From NCBI GenBank assembly GCA_951213105.1, contig OX578136.1:75509230-75573229 (forward strand): a stretch of DNA of 64,000 nucleotides. Reading direction: 5' to 3'. A program made the position numbers and the translations under genes. The first letter of the stretch is position 1; every line of letters begins with the position of its first letter. A model generated the notes under the pieces. The model had not been told where the DNA came from. It made no database searches and was given only the letters and a program-made list of their open reading frames with translations. The stretch is from Amaurobius ferox (Eukaryota > Arthropoda > Arachnida > Araneae > Amaurobiidae). Shown here piece by piece: positions 21,050 through 31,901 of the stretch.

Positions 21050-22032
21050 AAGGCCAATGAGTGTTAACTTCGGTCGTAGCGAGCGTCTCCACTGCGCAAC
21101 TAGCATCTTATAAAACAAGTTAAAAATCCATCCAACGTGCTACAGCCTCTTCCATACTACCCGTGGTACCTTCTACCATCTCACGGCGCTTGGCTGAGGT
21201 GTTAATTATGCTCATGGCGTCCTTTAAGACATCTGCCCATAACCCCTTAGTATCGACAGAGTCGTTTGGATTGGTGTCGTAGCCGAGCATCATGGCTGCC
21301 GGCAGACTGGAATCGCATAGTGTTCAGCGATGAATCACGCTTCAGTATTTCAGCAGATGACCATCGGGTACGTGTGTGGAGGCGCTAGGGCCAGCGGTCC
21401 TAATCAGCCTTTGTTTTACACAGGCACACATCCATTACCCCTGATATGATGGTGTAGGGTGCTATCTCTTACGGCAGTAGGTCGCCTCTAGTCATTCTGC
21501 GTACAACTTTAAGAGCTCAAAGATATGTTGATGAAATTCTTCGGCCGATTGCGTTATCCTTCACGGCACGTCATTCTGGAGCCATTTTCCAACAAGATAA
21601 TGCCACACCACATATGGCTCACATATCTATGGACTCTCTCCGTGCTGTTGATACTGTTCCTTGGCCAACAAGCCCACCAGACCTTTCGCCAATCGAGCAT
21701 GTATGGGACATGCCAGGCTGTCAGATTCGGGCACCCCGAAATGTAGAAGATCTGGAACAACAATTAAGAAATACCTGGCAGAATGTATCGCAGGATGACA
21801 TTAGGAAATTTTATCACTCCTTATCTAGACGTATACAAACATGCATTGCCGCCAAGAGGGGTTTCACCAATTACTGATTTGAAAATTCAATGTGCAATTG
21901 CTAACCATTGATGGATCCTGCGGCCTTGATTTTGTAATCATTTCATTACTTGTGTATGAGCTGTACGCATATTTAATTTCTATAAAAGCAGTCACTTTTT
22001 TCATGGCGCTTCGTTTTTTTTGCAAAATTGTG
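21050..22032 (+). mobile_element. Tc1-like element remnant (Tc1-2), 5' end missing
   Basis: The right TIR (TGGCGCTTCGTTTTTTTTGC then AAAATTGTG, ending 22032, TA at 22033-22034) resembles the right end of Tc1-3. The left TIR and the first part of the gene are absent, so the copy is 5' truncated or internally rearranged. Confidence 0.65.
21120..21877 (+). pseudogene. Tc1-like transposase remnant (C-terminal two thirds)
   Basis: The helix-turn-helix is missing. Scattered over several frames are a linker remnant (PSTISRRLAEV), the first catalytic motif FSDESRF (about 21320), FQQDNATPH (about 21590), and SPIEHVW with the last catalytic Glu. The C-terminus (CIAAKRGFTNY) stops at 21875-21877. In-frame stops between 21385 and 21480 and frame changes make it inactive. 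The longest clean stretch is 21614-21877. Confidence 0.8.
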
Positions 22033-22239
22033 TATAAGTTTATCTGGTACTAAAATAGATTTATACATAGTCATCTAGAAGAGCGCCCAATGTTATTGTT
22101 TCTTAAATTCATCTTTAAAAACATTGTGTCATATATTTTTTACGTCATGAGTTTGCAGTGAAAAACAGTGAAGTTATTGCATTATGTAGGGAAAGTCATG
22201 TGTTGCCTACATCAGATTTTTTTCAATTTTTATTTGCTG

Positions 22240-22339
22240 TATATCCGCATTGATTATGATATATCCGTATTGATCGCGATATATCCGCATTGATTGTGAT
22301 ATATCTGCATTGATCATGATAAATCGGCATTAATCGGAA
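22240..22339 (+). repeat. Five tandem 20-bp units
   Basis: TATATCCGCATTGATTATGA and four variants follow each other directly, decaying towards the right end (TAAATCGGCATTAATCGGA). Confidence 0.85.
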
Positions 22340-22697
22340 ATATATGTGCAGATTCGATACAATATAAAACCATTATGCTGTTTAAAACAATAAATTTAAA
22401 ACGTTTAATTTAATTTAGTTTAATAATAATCATACGAATCTCTGTTCCCGTTATAAAAAATTATCTTCACAAGCAAATTTAAGGAATAAAGCGGTTTTGT
22501 TTGCAAATGGATTTACATAAAATTGCACGTTTAGACAGTATGTGTTAAAATGAAGACGCTGAAGTAGTAGCGAGGGATGTTTTCGTACCACTTATTTATA
22601 CCGTGTTAACAATTGTTAAACTAAATTAGAAATATTTATATAAATTTGAAAAATATTTACTAAACTAAAACCGATAAATGAAGAATATTTCCATATT
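22340..22697. other. No gene recognised
   Basis: AT-rich spacer with no motif recognised. Confidence 0.4.
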
Positions 22698-22832
22698 ACT
22701 TTCCGGATATGCATAGTATAATGTATAGGGAAAGTATTGCTACAGGGTCGAAAATTCGAATTCGAGTTTTCGACGAAAAAGCACGTTTCAAGCATCTCTG
22801 AATTCAAATAGAAATTTTTTGAGGTGATGTGT
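22698..22832 (+). mobile_element. Family A 5'-end fragment (A5)
   Basis: The 5' hairpin and the GGGTCGAAAATTCGAATTCG block run to GAGGTGATGTG, where the GT microsatellite would start. The sequence then stops matching. Truncation exactly at the microsatellite suggests breakage or recombination there. Confidence 0.75.
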
Positions 22833-23774
22833 TTGGAAGATTTTAAAACATTGGTATCCGTCAAAATATTGAATTCCAAAAATTTGCCAAAAACAATAGT
22901 CTGAAATTCTTTTAAAAATTTTGGCTGAATCATTGTATTTCAATTCAAATTACTTAAAACTTCCGATGTAAAAACTGAATGCATGAAAAACTACCTTGTG
23001 ACGTATAAAAAGTATAATTATCTTGAATAAACTAACTTTTTCTTTGAATTTTCTATTGGCAACTTTCTCACCCTGTTAATATTCTTAAGTATAAAGAGAA
23101 GGTTTAATTTGAATTAATTTTTTCCTGACGCAAAAAAAGCTTCGAATACTTTTTACGAAAGTGTTTCAGAAGTGTCAATTTAATTGCGATTAAAGAAAAA
23201 AAAATCTTTCTGAACTTTTGAATTGTATGAAATGTTCGAAAATCAAATAGATTGATCTTTTTTTAAAATTTGATTAAACTAATTTTTCTTTCAACTTTGT
23301 ATTGACAACTTTCTCCCCCAGTTAATATTTTAAAGCATAAGGAAACGGTTCAATTTTAATTAATTTTTTCTTGATACAAAAAAACGTTGAATACTTTTTA
23401 CGGAAGTTATCCATCTTTAGTCGGCGTTTTCAAAGTTAGGAATGTGCTCCTATTGTAGATAACAGCATCAATGGATGGGTTTCGCGGTTATAATGGGCGC
23501 TGCAGGTCTGAATTTGTCGGTCTGCACAGAGGTTTTTTAAAGAGCATTTTGCCCTGACCAAGTGGGAGGAAGGATATTAAGTGTTTTTCACCGGAATATT
23601 TTTGAAATTAAAAAGAAAAGTTCAAATATGGCTATTTTAGTATTTTAAGATATCCTAAATTTTGAACCTAAGTAATGGGGGATACCTCCCTTAGATAACT
23701 TAGCCATGAAAACTAAGCTCTAATGCTGAATCAGGGGGGTTCTTATCCCGGGCATGACTGACTTTATTATTTTT
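22833..23774. repeat. Spacer with a 130-bp segment duplicated at 250-bp distance
   Basis: 23033-23165 and 23283-23412 share TATTG(G/A)CAACTTTCTC, AGTTAATATT, TTAATTAATTTTTTC-type and GAATACTTTTTACG blocks. Otherwise no gene recognised. Confidence 0.6.
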
Positions 23775-25283
23775 ACTTTCCTTATATACATAGTATAATG
23801 TATAAGGAAAGTATTGTGACGGGGTCGACAATTCGAATTCGAGTTTTCGACGGGAGAGCACGTTTCAAGCATCCCTGAATACGAATCAGATATTTTTGAA
23901 GTGATGTCTGTGTGTGGTGTGTGAAAGTATGTGTGTGTGTGAGTCTGTGAAGACGATATCTCACGAACGAATGAAGCGATACGAACTAAATTTGGTACAA
24001 AAATCACAATCAGTGAATACAGGAAGTCTATTGTTTTTACACTCAATCGAATGTTCAGAAATATACTAAATTTTGAAATACAATTTAAAAAAAATTATCA
24101 GAAAATTAAATATTCAATAAAGTTACGTAAATCATTTTTTATGTAATTTTTCATTAAAAAACGATTGATATAAACTTTAGAACGCTAGCATTAATCTTTC
24201 TAAAGGTATTGCACATTTTTCAAATAAATGCATAAAAAATTCACACAAAATTAAAAAAAATATTAACTATCGTAAAATTTGTTCACTTTTCATATGTAAT
24301 ATTATGCGATAAATTTATTATCATCATTATTGTAGATTTAGCTTGTTCCATTCACAAGAGAAGACACTTTGGGTAATAGCTTTGTAATTTGACGCCATTA
24401 GTCGTTTATCTACCATAAGACTGACCAATTTCTCCATAAACAATGTTTGGCTAAATTTTGGCGGCGAATTTGGCGGGATATCGAAAACTTGGCGAGTTTT
24501 TTAAATGTTACCAAATTGATAAAAAATGTCGCCCAATTGATAAGAATGACGCTAAATCAATGAAATGACAACTAATTGATGAAAATTCAATATTTTGGAA
24601 AGAACATAACAATAACCTATTTTTCCGTCTGTAACGCTTGGCGGTATTCTGGTGACGAATTTTGGCTGCATATCGCCAACTTGGCGACTTTTATAAATGT
24701 TGCCAAATTGGCGAAACTGTTATCAAATTGATAAAAATATCATCAAATTGATAAAAATGTTATCAAATTGATAAAAATATCATCAAATTGATAAAAATGT
24801 TATCAAATTGATAAAAATGTCGCCAAATTGATAAAAATGACGTCAAATGAGATGCAATGTTTTGCAAATTTTTAATTCCGTCATATGGGCATACCTTTTA
24901 TTATATGAGAAATGCTTTTCTAAATATCACACACGTGGCGATATTTACCACACATTAACGAAAATATCGTCAAAATTGCAAAAATAACGCCAAGTTAATA
25001 AAAATAACGTATAATTGATGAATTTATTATTAAAATATATAAATTTATGGACTATATTGCTTATTGAAGATGATATCAATATTGATAATTGTTAATTTAG
25101 AGTTGCGTAAAATATAAGTTATTTGGGTACGAAATAGTTTTAGGTGGCACCATCTGGAAAAGCGCCAAATGTACAATTTAACGTTACAAACACTGTACCA
25201 TAGATTTTTTTTATCACTTTTTCACCGTTAAAGAAATAAATTCATTGCATTATATAAAGAAAGTCATGTGCACATCAAATTTT
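23775..25283 (+). mobile_element. Family A copy A6, long subfamily
   Basis: Complete from the 5' hairpin (ACTTTCCTTATATACATAG) to AAAGAAAGTCATGTGCACATCA at the 3' end. It is longer than A1-type copies because the TTGGCGA-rich region is expanded and followed by an extra segment also present in A4. A five-base block around TGCC is missing from the terminal hairpin. Confidence 0.8.
24717..24845 (+). repeat. Tandem array of about 20-bp units inside A6
   Basis: ATCAAATTGATAAAAATGTT and ATCAAATTGATAAAAATATC alternate for about six units, ending in CGCCAAATTGATAAAAATG. It is a local expansion of the family A CCAAATTGATAAAAATG motif. Confidence 0.85.
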
Positions 25284-25304
25284 CTTTCTTTTTGGAGGTG
25301 AGTA

Positions 25305-25357
25305 ATTGAGTGCAATCCTCGCGCTCTAACCACTGGACTATCCTACCCCTCTCTAAA
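25305..25357 (-). ncRNA. tRNA 5'-half-like sequence (tRNA-derived SINE head or tRNA relic)
   Basis: On the minus strand, GGGGTAGGATAGTCCAGTGG followed by TTAGAGCGCG resembles the acceptor/D-arm half of a tRNA, including an A-box-like TAGTCCAGTGG. No anticodon stem pairing or T arm could be found, since the sequence then runs into the family A6 end. Not a functional tRNA. Confidence 0.4.
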
Positions 25358-26289
25358 CGTATTGCAAATTTTGCACTATATGAAAAAGCTTGACGCACAA
25401 GAAAAGTAATTCAACCCGAACTCTTAAATGTTAATGAAACATTTACGGCCATTAGAATAAACAAATGTAATCAGCAAGAAGAAAAAAATATATCAGCTAA
25501 ACCTTAAACGTAACACTGACAAAATTTTTTTCCACATTACACAAATTGGGCACTGCTGCACGTCAAAAAACTCTGCTCAGAAACTTGCAAAATTGTGATC
25601 CATAGCAATTGTGGCACATAACAATTGTGCCACATACCAATGATGGCACATAGCAGTCGGGTTCTGTGAGCAAAATGTACGGAGAATAACTCTTTTAAGA
25701 TGTCATAACCTATTCCCTAGTAATGGGTTACAGTTTGAAACAAAATTTCACAATTAACACGACGCTAACAAAAATTAATCTAAGAATCTGACAAACATAA
25801 TTATCACTTTTAATAAATTTCTGAAACAACTTTATGAATAAGCTTAATCAGACAACAACACGGGAAAAGTTCTTTTAAAATTTTAAGCAAAATAAGAAGT
25901 TTAGTCACATTTTCTATTATTCATAATTCAAGTGGAAAGAATATGCTTTAATATAAACGTTTTGCTTCTCTTCCCAAAAGCTCTTAGCAGCGAAGTGAAA
26001 GTGAGTGGGAAAACAATAAGAATTAACCCTTTGCACTACTCAGAAAGATGCAAGGACCAAATTTTTCTTGGCATATTTTATTGCGCATACGTGAAGGAGC
26101 TAGACAGAAATTCGAAAGTAAAAATCTTTTTCTCTGATCTCATCAGAGGACCTAAAATTTTTGTTCTTTGAATAAAAAGGATTAAATAGTTGCACAAATC
26201 GAAGGGTGCTATGTATAAGTTTAAAATACTTTCGTTTTTAATTTGCAAAATAAAAGAAATAAAGTAACAGGAGATCGATTTTTCTAAGA
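25358..26289. other. No gene recognised
   Basis: AT-rich spacer. CACATA(C/G)CA(A/G)T-like blocks repeat near 25605-25655 (GGCACATAACAATTGTGCCA). No coding motif. Confidence 0.4.
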
Positions 26290-27905
26290 CTAATGGGGGT
26301 AATTTTATTACCCCCATTCATTTTGTCAGAAAAATTACGTCCGTTGTTAACACTGTGTTGAAGATCTTCACATTACATTGCATGTGTAATATAGTGACAA
26401 TTACCTGCTACGGATGGCATCTGAACTGAAATTTATTTAAATCATGTGGTTTCTTAAATTATTTTTAAATAGCAAGACTTTTAACTTGTATTTTCTTTGT
26501 TACTTTACTTATATACATAATGTATAAGGAAAGTATTGTGACGGGGCCGAAAATTTGAATTCGAGTTTTCGACGGGAGAATACGTTTCAAGCATCCCTGA
26601 TCACGAATCAAACATTTTTGAGGCGATGTCCGTGTGTGTGTGTGTGTGTCAGTGAGTCTGTGGAAACGATATCTCACGAATGAATGGATCTATTCGAAAA
26701 AAATTTGGTACAAAAATCACAATCCGTGAATACTGGAAGCCTATTGCTTTTAAACCTAATCGAATATTCTGAACCCCCCTAAATTTTCGAGTGAAATTTT
26801 GAAAAAACCATCAAAAAATTAAAACCTTTAATAAAGTTACGCAAATAGACATTTCTTATGTAATTTTTCCTTAGAAAACGATGCCATAAACTTTAGAACG
26901 CTAGCACTAAACCTTCTAAAGGTATTGTACATTTTTTAAACAAGTGCATCAAAAATTCACATAAAATTAAAAAAAAAATTAACTATCGTAAAATTGTTCA
27001 CTTTTCATATGTAACATGAACTTTAGAATGTTACCATGAACCGTTCTCGAGATATTGCACATTTTTCACATAAATTTATTAAAAAATCCCATAAATTAAA
27101 AAAATATATTAACTGTTGAGAAACATGTTCACTTTTTATATGCAATATCCATGCGATAAATTGGGTGACATCATTCCCGTGGATCTAGCTCGTTCCATTC
27201 ATGAGAAAAGATACTTTGAGTAATATTTTTGTATTTGAACGCCGATAGTCATTTATCTGCTATAAGAATAACTTACTGCTCCGTCTATATCGCTTGGCGA
27301 GATTTTGGTGACGAATTTGGCGGAATGTCGTCAATTTGATCACTTTTTTAATGTTGCCAAATTAACGAAAATGTGATGAATTAACGAAAATGACGAGTAA
27401 TTGACGAAAATTCAATATCTTGGAAAGAATATAAGTATCTACTATAAGAATAACCTATCTTTTGCTGTAAAAGTAGTAAATTCATTGCATTATATAAGGA
27501 AAGTCATGTGCTGTCCACATCAGATTTTTTTAAATTTAATATCTTTACGACGAATTATGGAAGTTTGAAAAAGATAAAAATCGTAAATTTGTAATTCATT
27601 TGAAATAACACGAAATAGATTCAGTTAAGAGTAAGGGGGTAATTTTATTCATTTTGCCATAAAAATTACAACAGTTGTTAACAGCGTGTTGAAGTCCTCC
27701 ACATTACATTGAATGTGTAGTGAAGATTGCCAGTTACGGATGGCTTCTGGGCTGAAACTTATTTAAATCATGTGGTTTCTTAAATAATTTCTAAATAACA
27801 AAACTTTAAATTTTTTGTTTTCTTTCTTTTTAATTTAATATCTTTGAAACGAATTATGGAAGTTTGGAACAAATAAAATATCGTAAATGTGTAATTCCTC
27901 CAAAT
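26290..27905. repeat. Tandem duplication of about 280 bp split by family A copy A7
   Basis: Unit 1 is 26290-26501 plus 27532-27600. Unit 2 is 27625-27905. Shared blocks: GGGGGTAATTTTATT, GTTGTTAACA, CCACATTACATTG-like, TACGGATGGC and AAATCATGTGGTTTCTTAAAT, then ATTTAATATCTTT and CGAATTATGGAAGTTTG. Unit 2 shows the site without the insertion. Confidence 0.8.
26502..27531 (+). mobile_element. Family A copy A7, mosaic with internal duplication
   Basis: Complete termini. The middle is duplicated: 26875-27005 follows the A6 subfamily (GCTAGCACTAA, CTTCTAAAGGTATTG, AACTATCGTAAAAT), then 27012-27145 covers the same stretch again in the A1 form (GAACCGTTCTCGAGATATTG, AACTGTTGAGAAACATG). Confidence 0.85.
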
Positions 27906-28282
27906 CGTTCCAAAAATTTTTAACATACTTCACGTTAATTTTGCGTTCATTTGTAATACACATTTTGTTAAACTGATTTTGTTATTGCTGGTCGAGTATT
28001 GTAAATATAAACGGTTAAGCACATTTTGATTCTTAAATCTCAAAGCTTTATGACTCTTGGAAATGGGTTTTAAAAATGTTCTTTTGATTTTTAGCTCCTA
28101 TTCATCCGACAGAAAGGATTTCAGGTATTTTATGGTTTCCTTAAGGGAAAACGATGCAATTCCCAAATTCTAAAGCAATTTGTTTTGAACCACAATTTAG
28201 AATAAATTATTTTATTTTTATTGCCGCTGAAGGGAAATATATGATCTCATTTACTTTTTTACCCTTATCGAGCAAATCAAGC
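27906..28282. other. No gene recognised
   Basis: AT-rich spacer; nothing recognised. Confidence 0.4.
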
Positions 28283-28812
28283 GTTCAAGCAAATCAAGCG
28301 TTTCGAAAAGAATTTGGTACGACTATTACAATTGGTAAATCCTGGAAATCTATTGATTTTAAAAGCAATCGAATGTTCGAAAGATCCCCTAATTTTCGAA
28401 TGAAATGTTTCAAAAATAAATTATTAAAAAATCAGGATTTCAGTACTGGTAAATAAATAATCATTTCATACGTAATGTTTCATTAGAAAACGAATGATAC
28501 AAATTATTAAGAACGCTAGAATGGACCGTTCTCGAGATATTGCACGATTCAGAACTAAAGTTTGGAAACAAATCATTAAAACAGAAATTTTAAAACCCTT
28601 AAATAAATAATAATTTCATATGTTGTTTTTCATTTGAAAACAAAGCAGACAATTTCTAGAACGTAGTATGAACCATACTCGAGATATTGTACGTTTAAAA
28701 ATATGATAAAGATTACATAAAATTAAAAAAATTAGTAAGTATCATCAAATAGGATCGCTTTCCATATGCAATATTATGCAACAAATCTGGTAACACCATT
28801 TTCGCGGACATC
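28283..28812 (+). mobile_element. Family A copy A8, left part
   Basis: A diverged family A body: GAATTTGGTACGACTATTACA, GGACCGTTCTCGAGATATTG, then CATATGCAATATTATGC. It lacks the 5' hairpin and GT tract and is interrupted by the Penelope-like element. The 3' end reappears at 31440-31598. Confidence 0.65.
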
Positions 28813-28814
28813 TG

Positions 28815-30445
28815 CTGATGAAACTAAACAGCTGGTTCTCGTTAATAGTGACGATTATGTAAATTTAATGCAGAAGTGCATTGTTGAGATGTTAATAGCA
28901 TGTTTTTAACATTCATGTTAAAAATTTTCCCATTGACGCTATGAACTCTAGAATTGCTGAGCTAAAAAAATTTTCTGATCCTCCCCCCACTATTAAATCT
29001 GCTGTTTACCGTCCTTCTCATCAATTACCCTAAATTTTCGTGTCAAATTAAACGTCACAAAGTTAACCGTCCTATGCGTCCTATTGCGTCTAAGTGTAAT
29101 GGTCCTATTTATTTTTTTAGAAAAAGCTTTAGCTAATTTTTTTAGATAAGGCTTTTTCTAAAAAAATTTTAATAACCATGTTTACTCTATAAGTTCTAAA
29201 ATTTCATTAAAAATCTCTTTAATACTAATTTTGTTCCCAATTGCGCCCTTCATAGTTTTGATGTAGTGTTCCTTTTTCCAAATGTTCCCGTTTATACTGC
29301 TATTAATATTGTTGCCAAAAAACTTCTATACCGAAATTATACTATTCCCTTTATCGACAATAACTTCTGCACTGAACATTGTCGCTGAGACAAATTACTT
29401 TGGTTTTCTTGATAAGATCTTTTTGTAAATTACGGGCGTCGTTATGGGTATCTCCTTGTCTGGCATTTTGGCTGAGGCTGTGTTGCATTAGTTCGAGAAC
29501 GAGATTTTGTTTTTTTTACCCTTTAAACCTATTCTTTGTTGCCGTTATGTGGATGATGTACTTATTATTGGGAACCATAGTTTGAGAGACCTCCTTAATC
29601 GTTTGGATACTGTTAATGATTTTTACCCCTCTATTAATTTTACCGTTGAACATGAGCTTAATTTTTCTTTACTTTTTTTAAAAGTCCTAGTTTTCCGTAA
29701 CTCTCTTGGTTTTTATACTTCCTTTTTTTTTGTAAATCTACGTTTTCTAATTTTTGTTATTGCCGCTAACTCCTCTCACCTAATTTTTTCTAAAAATACC
29801 TCCTTTATTGCTTATTTTAATCGTGCTTTTAACGTTCGCTCACCAATTTCGGCTTTAGTTACTGAAATTCATTTTATCTTTAATCTTGGCTGTGAGACGG
29901 CTTACTCTTTGGAGTTTATTTATAAAATATTTTCCAGTATTCGCTATAATTTTATTTATCCTAATACCAACCTTGCTCATTTTTCTGGCCTTTTGCCGTA
30001 TAAATTTAGTCTTCCTTTTTACCCGGCAATTTTTCGTCCTCTGATTCATTTTTGCCATGAATTTATGTTTAAGCCCATCCATTCTACCGTTACTACGTTA
30101 TTTAATCATATTCGTTCTGATAAATTTAAGGATAAAAATAACTTCATGTGTCAAACCAGGGTTTACACCTCCCTTTCCTCTCTCGAAAATAATTTTAAGT
30201 TCTACATTGATGGTACAAATTGTACTGAAGGCTTTCGTTTAGTTGAGCATGCTCGCGATGTTGAAAATAGAAAACTGTCCACAGCTCTTGCCCAGTTTGT
30301 TATTAACGATAATTTTCATTCTATGTTCGATAAGACTTTTCTTTTAATTAGCTGCAATAACCCCCGTAATATTTTTTTTATGAATCCCTTTTCATTTATC
30401 TTTACCGTGATTATATTTGCAATTTTTATCCCGTTCAGATCCTGA
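28815..30445 (+). pseudogene. Penelope-like reverse transcriptase, frameshifted
   Basis: Known role: reverse transcription of the element's RNA. Fragments appear in order. LVLVNSDDYVNLMQK near 28828 corresponds to the N-terminal DKGNGVV...DY region. SFDVV(F)LFPNVPV near 29254 is RT motif A. VMGISLSG near 29440 is the conserved (A)MGSPLSP motif. RYVDDVL near 29542 is the catalytic motif. Downstream, SLLFLKVLVFRN matches the family's LPFLDVLV block. The last open stretch (29507-30445, 312 codons) is intact. Upstream there are several frame changes and stops (for example near 29100-29180, 29385 and 29490). Thymine-rich codons are striking throughout. Confidence 0.7.
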
Positions 30446-30689
30446 GTTATGATTGGCGTCTCGTTCTCGACTCACTGCATGTTAAACCATTGTATGATTT
30501 ACTGGATATTTAGTAGCTGCTTTCCTTTGCTTTTGACTACCTTACCCTGTAATTTATAACTTTTTTTTTGCGTGTTATAATTAAATTATATTTTTTAAAT
30601 GTATCGTATTTAAAATGTAAAGTGATTAATATGTAAATTTTGTCTCACGTGGCCTGTGTACTTTAGCTCATGTTCGCTATCTAGTTTCA

Positions 30690-30760
30690 CTTTGCCACTG
30701 ATAAAGGGCACAGTAATGCCCGAAACGCTTGTGAAGTTTTGTACGTCGTAGATGGAGATT
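30690..30760 (+). ncRNA. Degenerate hammerhead-ribozyme-like motif
   Basis: CTGATAA (30698-30704), a 4-bp stem GGGC/GCCC (30706-30709 with 30718-30721) and GAAAC (30722-30726) have the order of a hammerhead core (CUGAUGA, stem II, GAAA). A GTC triplet follows near 30744. The core reads CTGATAA, so the conserved G of CUGAUGA is A and self-cleavage is unlikely. Stem III is not clear. Confidence 0.45.
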
Positions 30761-30780
30761 TTAATTAAAGATTTTTAACA

Positions 30781-31439
30781 ATTGCCAATTTTTGGTTGTC
30801 TTTATTTTTTAAAGTATTTCAATCGAAACTGTTTATTACTAACACCCATAACGGATACAGCAATTAACTGTAAAACTAAAGAGGTCTGTATATAATATAG
30901 AGATTAAATTGCAGATGCCCGTATAGTGATTGAACAGTAGTGAACTTATATAAACTCGGCGCTTGGTGATCAATGAAAGTTGGACTATTTGTAATGATAT
31001 AAAACGTACGGCCGATGCTTACCCAATTCCTCAGCGGAATTCTGGATACTTCAGAAGGCACTGTTGTGGACTAGATACTGTTGACTATGATTGTACACAT
31101 TTTGTCCAGTGCTTCTAACTAGCTCCTGTTAGAGCTCGCTAACGTGGGAACTCACAAGTACTACGCATACTTACATGCACCTGCTCAAGCTCAAAATCAA
31201 TCCAAACCAAGCCAAGCTCATTACCAGAACCAAATATTTATTCTGTTTTATTACAGGATCGTAGAAATTGTTAGCTGGCTCAGTATTGGCCTACATAACC
31301 GAACTAGTAAGAAGTTGTCATTTTAAAGTAAAATATAATTTAGAACGTAATCTAAGTGAAATCATAACCAAAAGGTTTTATAGATCTTATAAATGCCAAT
31401 TGCATTTTGTGTGATAATGATTTTTCTGTGAGTATGAAG
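30781..31439. other. No gene recognised
   Basis: Spacer between the Penelope-like element and the A8 3' end. No coding motif or repeat family recognised. Confidence 0.4.
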
Positions 31440-31598
31440 AAGTCATTTTGTTTGGACTAATAAGTTACCGAAAGTGCACAATTTTAATTTTCGTGATGTT
31501 AATTCAAATCCAAAACTTTTGAACGCTATTATTGCTCTGTTAAAGAAATTAATTCATTGCAATATGTAGAGAAAGTTATTTGCTGCCCACATCAGATT
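31440..31598 (+). mobile_element. Family A copy A8, 3' end
   Basis: Ends in ATTCATTGCAATATGTAGAG, AAAGTTATTTGCTGCCCACA and TCAGATTATTTT, matching the 3' terminal hairpin of family A. Confidence 0.7.
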
Positions 31599-31901
31599 AT
31601 TTTCATTTTTTTGCTAAAGAACTCTTCTTTTTTGTTGTCAGTGGCGGAATATGAAGTTGAAGCAAGAAATCGGAAGCGCCTATGTTTCATTCCTGGTCTA
31701 AAGCATGACAGGCGAGCAAAAGACATCTCCAACTCAAGACGTTTAATACTGCTTTATACGCACCATGATGGGTAGAGAGTTTCACCCTTTATGATGAGCA
31801 CTTACTACAAAACACTTTTTCACAGTGAGTTAGTAGTTGTGGGAATGTTGATGAAGCGCTGGTTAAAGGGAAGCAGTACGTAAAAGGTGTACGTTCGGAG
31901 T
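31599..31901. other. No gene recognised
   Basis: Short spacer with no recognised motif. Confidence 0.4.

Larger units (their letters stand above)
20085..22223 (+). mobile_element. Family A copy A4 (long subfamily), interrupted by Tc1 remnant
   Basis: It begins at ATATAGGAAAGTGTTG with the 5' hairpin half lost, carries the TCGAAAATTCG and CGATTCG blocks, and ends TGCATTATGTAGGGAAAGTC...CTACATCAGATTTTTTT. Its 3' third matches the longer subfamily seen at 23775-25283. A Tc1-like fragment occupies roughly 21050-22032. Its 5' end directly abuts the CTAG end of the Helitron-like element. Confidence 0.65.
28813..30780 (+). mobile_element. Penelope-like retroelement, decayed
   Basis: A T-rich insertion within family A copy A8. 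It encodes a Penelope-type reverse transcriptase in several frames and has a hammerhead-like motif near the 3' end (30698-30726), which Penelope-like elements are known to carry. No GIY-YIG endonuclease motif was recognised. Exact boundaries and target duplication were not found. Confidence 0.6.

Noticed and set aside
24717..24845. Regular ~20-bp repeats as a CRISPR array
   Set aside because: Units are contiguous without unique spacers and are an expansion of a family A motif.
25305..25357. Functional tRNA gene
   Set aside because: Only an A-box/D-arm-like half is present; no anticodon stem, T arm or B box follows.
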